DNA of 64,000 nt from Bacteroidota bacterium (GTDB lineage Bacteria > Bacteroidota > Bacteroidia > Chitinophagales > LD1): positions 62,001 to 126,000 of the forward strand of contig CANJLD010000003.1 in NCBI GenBank assembly GCA_947475165.1, given 5' to 3'. A program made the position numbers and the translations under genes. The stretch's first letter is position 1. Each line of letters starts with the position of its first letter. Under the pieces are notes generated by a model that made no database searches, was not told the origin of the DNA, and saw only the letters and a program-made list of their open reading frames with translations. This document shows, in pieces, positions 19,857 to 27,923 of the stretch.

Positions 19857-20143
19857 TGCTTCCGTGGTTTCCACGGCAATACTTTCTGCTCTCCAAGTGC
19901 CTCCGTGGCTTCCACGGCAACACTTTTTGCTCTCCAAGTGCCTCCGTGGGTTCCACGACAGCACTTTCTGTTCTCCAATTGCCTCCGTGGCTTCCACGTT
20001 GATAGTTTTTGTTCTCCAAGTGCTTCAGTGGTTTCCGCGACAATACTTTTTGCTCTCCAACTGACTCCGTGATTTCCACGGCAATACTTTCCGCTCTCCA
20101 AGTGCTTCCGTGGGTTCCACGATAGCACTTGGAGTACTCCGAT
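19857..20143. repeat. Tandem array of seven 41-bp units, each with internal palindrome CCGTGGnnnCCACGG
   Basis: Units start at 19857, 19898, 19939, 19980, 20021, 20062 and 20103 (constant 41-bp spacing). Confidence 0.95.
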
Positions 20144-20178
20144 TGTTAAAATGGAATTAAAAAAGGAGGTATTAGGCT

Positions 20179-21858
20179 TTACTGCTTCACCAATTGTCTC
20201 ACACTCCTTTCGCCACCGGCAATTACCTCTAAAAAATAAACACCGGCAGGCAGGTAGCCAAGCTCGAGGGTTTTGGTGTAGGTGCTGCTTAGGTTGCTCT
20301 CGTGTTTAGTGTAAACCGGGTGGCCTATTATATTGATTATGGTAAAGTCTGCTTGTTGCAGGTTTTCTTTTTGGATGGAGATGGAGAGTGTGGTGGTGAA
20401 GGGGTTGGGGGAGAGGGAAATATAAGTATTGTCTTTCAAATCAGTTGCATTTGTGTGGATAGAAGTATCTATACAAAACTTGATAATCCAGTAATCATTA
20501 CCACCCCTACTTGGTTGGGTACAATATCCGCCTGTATCTTGAATCTGCCCAGCTATAGTATAACAACCATCTCCGCTTGAATTAATCTTTCCAATTTTAT
20601 CAAGACCTGTAACGAAAATGGTTTTATCCCACTGCTTATTGCCTAACCAATCTGTTTTTACAACCCAAATATCTGAAGCGTTATAAGTAATTTCTGATTT
20701 ATCCCCCCCAACGCCAGAAGTCGAGATTCCAGCCATTATATATCCGTTATCTGAAGTTTGAAAAATATTCCCAACTGGACCTTCGTTATTTTCCCCTCCA
20801 AATCGTTTATCCCATTGCTTAATTCCTGCTCCATCAATTTTTACAATCCAATAATCTCCTTGTTGAGAAGGGTTCGGTGAAATATCCCAACTTGCTTGTG
20901 TTTTATCACCGCTTATTCCTGACTTTGAAATTCCTCCCAGGATATATCCTCCATCAGAGGTTTGCTGTAATGAATAACAAACATCATCACCTGTTCCCCC
21001 AAACCGTTTATCCCATTGCTTAATTCCTGCTGCGTCAATTTTTACAATCCAATAATCCCAACCACCCCAACAATCTTGCGTTTTATCTCCTCCAATTCCC
21101 GATCTTGAATTTCCACCTAAAATATATCCTCCACCTATAGTTTCCTGCAAAGAAGATGGGGCGTCAATATTTAACCCTCCGAATCTTTTGTCCCAAAGTT
21201 TATCTCCTTGAGAATCAATTTTTACAACCCAGTAGTCTCCCTGCGCCCCAGCGTAAATGTTTGCAGAAGTATCGCAACTTGTTTGCGTTTTATCTCCTCC
21301 AATTCCCGACTTTGACATCCCTCCCAAAATATATCCCCCGTCAATAGATTGTTGCAAAGAAAAGAGTTGGTCTACATTTAACCCACCAAATCGTTTGTCC
21401 CATTCCTTATTACCTAAAGCATCAGTTTTTACAATCCAATAGTCCCCTTTACCACTAATAACAGAAGAAGTATCTTGTGGATTTTGTGTTTTATCTCCGT
21501 TCATTCCAGAGGTCGACATCCCGCCCAAAATATATCCTCCATCATTTGTCTGCTGGAAACAATAAAGTTCATCAAAACTGTTACCTCCAAATCGTTTATC
21601 CCATTGCTTACTACCTAGTGAATCAGCTTTTACAATCCAGAAATCATCTTCACCTCTGCTACCCTCTGTTTTATCACCGCCTAAAACAGAATAAGAATAT
21701 CCTCCTAATATAAATCCTCCATCACTAGTTTCTTGAAATGAAGTAAAAACTTCTTCGTCAATTCCTCCAAACCTCTTATCCCATTGTTTTACTAAAGGGT
21801 TTTGCGCTGAAGAGAAAAAGAAACCAAGTAAAAAGAAAGGGAAGAGAAGGTGTTTCAT
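20179..21858 (-). CDS. Secreted repeat protein with T9SS type A sorting domain
   Basis: Signal peptide; ~6 repeats of GDYWIVKxDxxGxKQWDKRFGGxxxDxxxSLQQTxDGGYILGGxSxSGxxGDKTQ; C-terminal SLSPNPFTTTLSISI...GVYFLEVIAGGERSVRQLVKQ. Confidence 0.93.
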   Translation of the reverse strand: MKHLLFPFFLLGFFFSSAQNPLVKQWDKRFGGIDEEVFTSFQETSDGGFILGGYSYSVLGGDKTEGSRGEDDFWIVKADSLGSKQWDKRFGGNSFDELYCFQQTNDGGYILGGMSTSGMNGDKTQNPQDTSSVISGKGDYWIVKTDALGNKEWDKRFGGLNVDQLFSLQQSIDGGYILGGMSKSGIGGDKTQTSCDTSANIYAGAQGDYWVVKIDSQGDKLWDKRFGGLNIDAPSSLQETIGGGYILGGNSRSGIGGDKTQDCWGGWDYWIVKIDAAGIKQWDKRFGGTGDDVCYSLQQTSDGGYILGGISKSGISGDKTQASWDISPNPSQQGDYWIVKIDGAGIKQWDKRFGGENNEGPVGNIFQTSDNGYIMAGISTSGVGGDKSEITYNASDIWVVKTDWLGNKQWDKTIFVTGLDKIGKINSSGDGCYTIAGQIQDTGGYCTQPSRGGNDYWIIKFCIDTSIHTNATDLKDNTYISLSPNPFTTTLSISIQKENLQQADFTIINIIGHPVYTKHESNLSSTYTKTLELGYLPAGVYFLEVIAGGERSVRQLVKQ

Positions 21859-21893
21859 TGGTTATTGAACCTAAAGGTAGATTTATTTAAAAC

Positions 21894-21924
21894 AAAAAAG
21901 CCCCGCAAAAAATGCGGGGCTCTT
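21894..21924 (-). terminator. Terminator of the rplQ operon (GCCCCGCAAAAAATGCGGGGC)
   Basis: GC-rich hairpin with flanking A/T tracts. Confidence 0.85.
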
Positions 21925-21946
21925 GTATTCTATATTTAAGAGGTCC

Positions 21947-22444
21947 TTATGCCTCTTCTGTAGTTGTTTCTTCTGTAGTATCAGTTTTCTTCTTAGCCAC
22001 AGATTTCTTAGCAGTTCCACCGGCTCTACGAGTCTTTTTCTTAGGCTCAGTTGCTTTAGCAGTATTCTTGTTCTGTGTGTAGATTTCGTTAAAGTCTACC
22101 AGTTCAATCATCGCCATTTCAGCAGCATCACCTGCGCGGAAACCGGTCTTGATAACGCGGGTATATCCACCCGGGCGGTTACCTACCTTAGGTGCAATTA
22201 CTGTAAACAGTTCGGTGATAGCCGCTTTGTCTTCTAATAAACTGAAAACATTTCTGCGGTTGTGCGTAGTGTTATCCTTGCTTTTAGAAATCATCGGCTC
22301 AATATAACCGCGCAATGCTTTTGCCTTTGCCAATGTAGTGAAGATACGCTTGTGCGTAATCAAAGCCACACCCAAATTCATCATCAATGCATGACGGTGA
22401 GCTGTCTTTCTTCCTAAATTATTTACCTTATCTCCGTGTCTCAT
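21947..22444 (-). CDS. rplQ: 50S ribosomal protein L17 with Bacteroidetes-type C-terminal extension
   Basis: [29 protein letters not shown]. Confidence 0.97.
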   Translation of the reverse strand: MRHGDKVNNLGRKTAHRHALMMNLGVALITHKRIFTTLAKAKALRGYIEPMISKSKDNTTHNRRNVFSLLEDKAAITELFTVIAPKVGNRPGGYTRVIKTGFRAGDAAEMAMIELVDFNEIYTQNKNTAKATEPKKKTRRAGGTAKKSVAKKKTDTTEETTTEEA

Positions 22445-22448
22445 GACT

Positions 22449-22511
22449 TTATTATTTAACTATTTACTATTTGCATTTACTACTCGCTACTGGCTATTCA
22501 CCACTCGCCTC
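22449..22511. repeat. Degenerate 7-bp-period spacer repeat between rpoA and rplQ
   Basis: tatttaa ctattta ctatttg catttac tactcgc tactggc tattcac cactcgc ... Confidence 0.7.
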
Positions 22512-22513
22512 TC

Positions 22514-23506
22514 TTACTGCTCGTCTAATTTGAACTTAGCTAAGTCCATTCCAAAGCCTAAGCCTTTTTCAATCAACAAAGCTTCAATTTCCACTAAAGA
22601 CTTCTTACCGAAGTTGCGGAACTTCAACAAATCGTTGGTGTTGAACTGAACCAGTTCTTCCAATGAATTAATCTTAGCTGCTTTCAAGCAGTTGAAAGCG
22701 CGAACTGAAAGGTCTAAATCTTCCAATGGAGTCTTCAACAGTTTGCGCATGTGCAATACATGCTCGTCAACCATTTCAGTTTGTTGTGCAGTTGGTGTAT
22801 CGAAAGAGATATGCTCATCGGTAATCAGCATCAGGTGCTGAATCAAAACGCGGCTTGCTTCTTTCACAGCTTCTTCCGGATGAACTGTTCCATCGGTAGT
22901 AACTTCAAGAACTAGTTTTTCGAAATCCACACGCTGTTCAACGCGGAAAGGCTCAACAGCATACTTTACATTCTTAATTGGAGTATAGATAGCATCAACC
23001 GGAATAAAACCGATAGCGTGCTCTTTAGAGTTTTCATCAGCCGGAACATAGCCGCGGCCTTTGGTAATAGTCAATTCAATTTCAAGGTTTACGTTGCCTT
23101 CCATGTTAGCGATAACCAACTCAGGGTTCATTACCTGGTAAACGTTAGTATGCTTTTCAATGTGTTCAGCTTTAAATTGTGTTTGGTTCTTTAAAGCTAT
23201 GTAGATTTTTTCTGCAGCATTCTCATCATCCATTACCTTCTTCAAACGCACTTGTTTCAGGTTAAGAACCATTTCGGTTACATCTTCCAAAACACCTTTA
23301 ATAGTAGAGAACTCATGGTCAACACCGCTAATCTTGATGCCGCTGATAGCATAACCTTCTAACGAAGAAAGAAGAACTCTTCTTAATGCGTTGCCAATTG
23401 TTACACCAAAGCCAGGCTCCAAAGGTTTAAATTCAAAAGTTCCTTCAAAATCTGTAGCTTTTTGTAAAGTGATTTTGTCGGGCTTCTGAAAGGTTAATAG
23501 TGACAT
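22514..23506 (-). CDS. rpoA: DNA-directed RNA polymerase subunit alpha
   Basis: FKPLEPGFGVTIGNALRRVLLSSLEG; C-terminal alpha-CTD LKAAKINSLEELVQFNTNDLLKFRNFGKKSLVEI. Confidence 0.98.
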   Translation of the reverse strand: MSLLTFQKPDKITLQKATDFEGTFEFKPLEPGFGVTIGNALRRVLLSSLEGYAISGIKISGVDHEFSTIKGVLEDVTEMVLNLKQVRLKKVMDDENAAEKIYIALKNQTQFKAEHIEKHTNVYQVMNPELVIANMEGNVNLEIELTITKGRGYVPADENSKEHAIGFIPVDAIYTPIKNVKYAVEPFRVEQRVDFEKLVLEVTTDGTVHPEEAVKEASRVLIQHLMLITDEHISFDTPTAQQTEMVDEHVLHMRKLLKTPLEDLDLSVRAFNCLKAAKINSLEELVQFNTNDLLKFRNFGKKSLVEIEALLIEKGLGFGMDLAKFKLDEQ

Positions 23507-23553
23507 ATGTTATATTGGTTTTTATTTATGAATAACTGAACTTCTTATTTCTC

Positions 23554-24159
23554 TTACTTAGAATACAACTCCACAATCAACTGCTCGTTAATGTTTTCAG
23601 GAACCTGATCTCTTTCAGGGAAATCAACAAACGTTCCTTCCATGCTCTTCTCATCAAACACTAACCAGTTGAACTTCTTTCCTCTTTTTGCAACTGCATC
23701 AAGAACCACTACTAAGTTCTTAGAACGTTCGCGCAAAGCCACTTTATCTCCGGGAGTTAAAGTATAAGATGGAACGTTAACGATATGACCGTTAACCGAA
23801 ATGTGCTTGTGAATTACCAACTGACGAGCCTGTGCACGTGATGCAGCCAAACCTAAACGGTAGATGGTGTTATCCAATCTGCCTTCCAAAAGTTTAAACA
23901 TGTTATCACCGGTTACACCTTTCTTGCGAGAAGCTTTCTCGAAAAGGTTACGGAACTGACGCTCCAATAAACCATAGGTATATTTCGCCTTTTGTTTTTC
24001 CTGTAACTGCACAGCGTACTCAGAAGCAGTTTTACGCTTCTTAGATTGTCCGTGCTGTCCTGGCGGATAGCTTCTCTTATCGAAGTATTTATCTTCTCCG
24101 AAAATTGCTTCACCGAACTTGCGGGCTATTCTGGTTTTTGGTCCTGTATATCTTGCCAT
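23554..24159 (-). CDS. rpsD: 30S ribosomal protein S4
   Basis: [38 protein letters not shown]. Confidence 0.98.
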   Translation of the reverse strand: MARYTGPKTRIARKFGEAIFGEDKYFDKRSYPPGQHGQSKKRKTASEYAVQLQEKQKAKYTYGLLERQFRNLFEKASRKKGVTGDNMFKLLEGRLDNTIYRLGLAASRAQARQLVIHKHISVNGHIVNVPSYTLTPGDKVALRERSKNLVVVLDAVAKRGKKFNWLVFDEKSMEGTFVDFPERDQVPENINEQLIVELYSK

Positions 24160-24162
24160 AAT

Positions 24163-24205
24163 TTGTTCTTCTTAATTCGTATTTCTAATTTCTTATTTCG
24201 TATTT
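24163..24205. repeat. Degenerate 7-bp-period spacer repeat between rpsK and rpsD
   Basis: attcgta tttctaa tttctta tttcgta tttaatt. Confidence 0.7.
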
Positions 24206-24207
24206 AA

Positions 24208-24624
24208 TTAAACTCTTCTCTTCTTTGGAGGACGGCAACCATTGTGAGGCATTGGTGTAGTATCATTAATGATAGTTACTTCAATACCGCTCTGGAAAAT
24301 AGTTCTGATAGCTGACTCGCGTCCGCCACCCGGTCCTTTTACAAATACTTCAACTTTACGCAAACCTGCTTCGTGAGCCACTTTCGCAGCTTCTGTAGCC
24401 GCTAATTGTGCTGCATACGGAGTGTTCTTTTTAGAACCACGGAAACCTACCTTACCGGCACTGCTCCAGCTAATGGTTTGCCCTTGCATGTTAGTGAAGG
24501 TGATAATGATGTTATTGAAAGTAGCGTTCAAAAAAGCCTTGCCTTCTGAATCTACCTTTACCACTCTCTTCTTAGCTTTCGCTTTTGCAAGTGCAGATGG
24601 TTGTTGTGATTGTTGTTTTGCCAT
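24208..24624 (-). CDS. rpsK: 30S ribosomal protein S11
   Basis: [38 protein letters not shown]...[13 protein letters not shown]. Confidence 0.98.
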   Translation of the reverse strand: MAKQQSQQPSALAKAKAKKRVVKVDSEGKAFLNATFNNIIITFTNMQGQTISWSSAGKVGFRGSKKNTPYAAQLAATEAAKVAHEAGLRKVEVFVKGPGGGRESAIRTIFQSGIEVTIINDTTPMPHNGCRPPKKRRV

Positions 24625-24628
24625 TTTT

Positions 24629-24664
24629 ATAGTCTATTGTCTAACGTCTTAAATCTAATGTCTA
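24629..24664. repeat. Degenerate 7-bp-period spacer repeat between rpsM and rpsK
   Basis: agtctat tgtctaa cgtctta aatctaa tgtctat. Confidence 0.7.
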
Positions 24665-25042
24665 TTACTTAGTTACCATTTTCTTATTAGCAACTGTCTT
24701 ACGCTTACCTTTTCTGGTTCTTGCATTAGTCTTGGTTCTTTGACCACGAAGCGGCAAGCCTTTACGGTGACGGATACCACGGTAAGTTCCGATATCCTGA
24801 AGGCGTTTAATGTTCTGCTGAACTTCTCCACGCAATTCACCTTCCAGTTTAAGGTTATCTGCCAGGTAGCGGATAATTCCGTTTACATCCACATCGGTCC
24901 AGTCTTTCACCTTTGCATTCGGGTCAATACTTGCTGCTGCAAGAATTTTACCGGCTGTTGTTCTGCCAATACCGTAGATATAAGTGAGTGCAATTGCGCC
25001 TCTTTTGTTTTTTGGAAGGTCTACCCCTGAAATACGTGCCAT
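24665..25042 (-). CDS. rpsM: 30S ribosomal protein S13
   Basis: [34 protein letters not shown]. Confidence 0.98.
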   Translation of the reverse strand: MARISGVDLPKNKRGAIALTYIYGIGRTTAGKILAAASIDPNAKVKDWTDVDVNGIIRYLADNLKLEGELRGEVQQNIKRLQDIGTYRGIRHRKGLPLRGQRTKTNARTRKGKRKTVANKKMVTK

Positions 25043-25071
25043 TCGTTATGCTTGGTTTATTAGTTTTAGAA

Positions 25072-25188
25072 TTAACCCTGACGTTGTTTGAACTTCGGAT
25101 TTTTTTTGTTGATGATGTAAACCACCCCTTTGCGTCTTACAATTTTGCAATCCACACTTCTCTTTTTTACTGATGCTCTTACTTTCAT
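25072..25188 (-). CDS. rpmJ: 50S ribosomal protein L36 (38 aa; below the ORF track cutoff)
   Basis: Reverse-strand translation [38 protein letters not shown] between infA and rpsM. Confidence 0.95.
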   Translation of the reverse strand: MKVRASVKKRSVDCKIVRRKGVVYIINKKNPKFKQRQG

Positions 25189-25197
25189 GACTCTTTA

Positions 25198-25416
25198 TTA
25201 TTTATATCTAAAAGTTATTCTTCCTTTATTTAAATCGTAAGGACTGATTTCTAACTTCACTTTATCGCCAGGCAAAATCTTAATATAGTGCATTCGCATC
25301 TTCCCTGAAATATGCGCTATCAACTCGTGTCCGTTCTCTAATCTCACTCGGAACATAGCATTGCTAAGTGCTTCTATTATTGTTCCGTCCTGCTCAATTA
25401 AATCCTGTTTTGCCAT
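25198..25416 (-). CDS. infA: Translation initiation factor IF-1
   Basis: [72 protein letters not shown]. Confidence 0.98.
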   Translation of the reverse strand: MAKQDLIEQDGTIIEALSNAMFRVRLENGHELIAHISGKMRMHYIKILPGDKVKLEISPYDLNKGRITFRYK

Positions 25417-25696
25417 TCAAATTGTTGAAAATACACGCCACCCCCTTAAAAAGGGAACGCAAAAGTAGAATTTACATTCACGTTTCCAAATATTTTTTTA
25501 GAAAAGAAAACATCAGGAACGGGCGATGGTTTTCTGCCTTAGACTTCGTTTATGAACCCTATACATATATGACAGCTTATTTTGGGGCAAATATTCATAC
25601 TTGACCACACATTCTTCAACATAGGGCTATGTTTTGACATATAATATAGTGTCTGCCGAAGTCCGTATTTTAGACTTTTCGCCAGAAAACGGAAGC

Positions 25697-27589
25697 TTAT
25701 CTGCTTACGGTAAACTTTCCGAGCATTCTCTTTTCACGCTTATCGGAAATGATTGTTGCCAGATAAATGCCGTTAGGTAAATCGCTCACATCGAGCGAAA
25801 CCATTTTGCCTGCTCCTTTTTTTGAAACCGATTTTTGTTTTTCGCCCAGCGTGTTCAGAATTTCGATAGAAGAATAATTGCGCGTTATTTCATCGCTGTT
25901 GTTTTGCATGTCAATGGTCAAAATATTGTTGGCTGGATTGGGGTATAAGTGAACATTGGAGAGTGGGATTTCGGAGATACCTTCGCAGAGATAGTTGTAA
26001 GTATTACAAAGTGTATCCGCTCCAAATCGATTGGATACGTATAAACAAACTTCTCCGTAAAATCCCCACATATTAAAATTCAGATAATAGCCTGTATCTC
26101 CGTAAAGTGTCATGGGTGATGCGAACGAAGGAGAGAAAATCCAGACAACAGTTCCTGTATCACCTGTAGAAGTATTAATAGTAGTAAAACTATTACAGCT
26201 AAAATTACCGAATGCTACTTCAAAATCTGCAACAGGTGGCAGACCTAAAGCACTTATAATTAAACTTGCCGTATCGCACAAAGCAGGCGAACCGTTATCG
26301 CATACTATATACCAGCAAGTATCGTTCCCAACAAAAAAAGAATCAGGCGAGAAAATAATGTTGGTGCAGTTAGCAGTATCAAGCGAAAAGAAGTTTGAGC
26401 CGTTGATAGAAGTTACACATAGTGTATCACCAATTGCATCTACATCGTTTGCTACAACATTTACAGTTATCGGATTGGGTTGAATGGTGCTTGCTGTATC
26501 ATCATGCGCTACCGGTGCAAGGTTTCCGCCACCTGCCACATTAGTAATTACTAAAGAACCTGTTTTGCAAAACGATGGAGTGTCTACTGAGCAAACAACA
26601 TAGTTAATGGTGTCATTGCCCACGCTGTTTGCAGTATAGTTAATGCAATTGCCACTTGTAACTGCATTACCAAGTTGAGGAGAAGAAAAACTTTGCAGCA
26701 CAAGCGGGACATTGCCGTCTATCAAATCGTTCTGCAAAACACAAATTGTTTTTTGATAAGAAACAGTTACTGTATCAAAATCGCTAACAGGTTTTGGTCG
26801 GGGAAACCCATAAAATTTAACCGAATAAGGACTTCCTGTATTGGGCACAGCAAGAGTATCGCTAAGTGTATTGTAAGAAATATCAGCCGGATTAAGTAAA
26901 CCGCTGACCACTTTTACAGGAGTATTTACAAAAGCTGAATCGAAAAAATAGATACCATCTGTTCCCCAATCTGCTGCGTAAAAATTTCCTTCTCCATCAA
27001 TACTGATTCCGTCAAAATTACTTAACGAAGTAGTTTTTAAAACTATAGTAACGGAATCGGTTAAGGCAACACCCAAGATGCTCGCATTGGAGCCCCAAGT
27101 GGCAACGGCTAACCTGTTATGAAACGGGTCAAACACAATTCCGTTAGGTGTTTTTGCCATTGCTGTTCCTACAAAATAATTGAATTGCTGCGAGGCAATA
27201 TTGTAGCGCACAATTTTTTTGGCTGTAAAATCAGTTACAAAAATATTTCCCGCAAAGTCGGTGCAGATACCGTTTAAAAAAGTTCCGCCAAGGTTTACAT
27301 CGAACGCCAATGCACCGGTAGTAAGATTATAGCCGCGCAAGTGCGTGCTGTTGCAGCATACATAAACGGTATCGCCAACAATGGCAATTCCATAAGGGCC
27401 TGGAACGCTGGAAACAAAAAGTGTTGGCGCGCTGCCCGGAATTACCTGCTGTAAATTGTTTGCCGAAGTATTGGCAACAATATACCGCTGATGGTTAGCA
27501 TCATACTCCACGCTTTCGGGGCTGTTATATGTTTGCGCATTTAAAACAAGTATGGTAAAGAGCAACAGTGAGGTAAAAAGTGATTTCAT
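25697..27589 (-). CDS. Secreted NHL/SMP-30-like beta-propeller protein with T9SS type A sorting domain
   Basis: Signal peptide; GNIFVTDFTAKKIVRYN, GNFYAADWGTDGIYFF; C-terminal VHLYPNPANNILTIDM...LPNGIYLATIISDKREKRMLGKFTVSR. Confidence 0.92.
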   Translation of the reverse strand: MKSLFTSLLLFTILVLNAQTYNSPESVEYDANHQRYIVANTSANNLQQVIPGSAPTLFVSSVPGPYGIAIVGDTVYVCCNSTHLRGYNLTTGALAFDVNLGGTFLNGICTDFAGNIFVTDFTAKKIVRYNIASQQFNYFVGTAMAKTPNGIVFDPFHNRLAVATWGSNASILGVALTDSVTIVLKTTSLSNFDGISIDGEGNFYAADWGTDGIYFFDSAFVNTPVKVVSGLLNPADISYNTLSDTLAVPNTGSPYSVKFYGFPRPKPVSDFDTVTVSYQKTICVLQNDLIDGNVPLVLQSFSSPQLGNAVTSGNCINYTANSVGNDTINYVVCSVDTPSFCKTGSLVITNVAGGGNLAPVAHDDTASTIQPNPITVNVVANDVDAIGDTLCVTSINGSNFFSLDTANCTNIIFSPDSFFVGNDTCWYIVCDNGSPALCDTASLIISALGLPPVADFEVAFGNFSCNSFTTINTSTGDTGTVVWIFSPSFASPMTLYGDTGYYLNFNMWGFYGEVCLYVSNRFGADTLCNTYNYLCEGISEIPLSNVHLYPNPANNILTIDMQNNSDEITRNYSSIEILNTLGEKQKSVSKKGAGKMVSLDVSDLPNGIYLATIISDKREKRMLGKFTVSR

Positions 27590-27622
27590 AGAAATGATTA
27601 AAATTTAAAAGTAAAGTATTTA

Positions 27623-27649
27623 AGTCCCCTTTAGGAGATTTAGGGGTTT
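27623..27649. repeat. Dispersed palindromic element (AGTCCCCTTTAGGAGATTTAGGGGTTT)
   Basis: Near-identical to 55017-55043 (one G->A difference in the core) and inverse of 35389-35423. Confidence 0.85.
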
Positions 27650-27832
27650 AGCAGTTGTTGGCGTTATCATCAGCAACCAAATCTAAACTTTCCATAAACA
27701 AAATGCCGTCACAGTTTAATCGAAACGGCTTTTAACTAAATAAAGGACAATTGCCCGAAAGGTAAGTGATTCCATTCGGTGTATCAACCCTCCCTTATCG
27801 TTTGTTTTTGAAGTGTTTTGTGCATATACCTT

Positions 27833-27916
27833 GAACTCATAATGTTTCGTCCCATGATCGCGATCATTTGCCGTGAACTTACAAGTATTCGCCCCGTGTT
27901 CGCGATCATTTAGCGG
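27833..27916. repeat. Two-copy 42-bp imperfect tandem repeat with ATGATCGCGATCAT palindrome
   Basis: GAACTCATAATGTTTCGTCCCATGATCGCGATCATTTGCCGT / GAACTTACAAGTATTCGCCCCGTGTTCGCGATCATTTAGCGG. Confidence 0.85.
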
Positions 27917-27923
27917 GAAGGGG

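Noticed and set aside
19767-20128. Several overlapping ORFs on both strands in the 41-bp array
   Set aside because: A 41-bp unit without stops leaves multiple frames open; no starts, domains or coding bias support translation.
19857-20143. CRISPR array
   Set aside because: Units are contiguous with no unique spacers, and no cas genes are visible.
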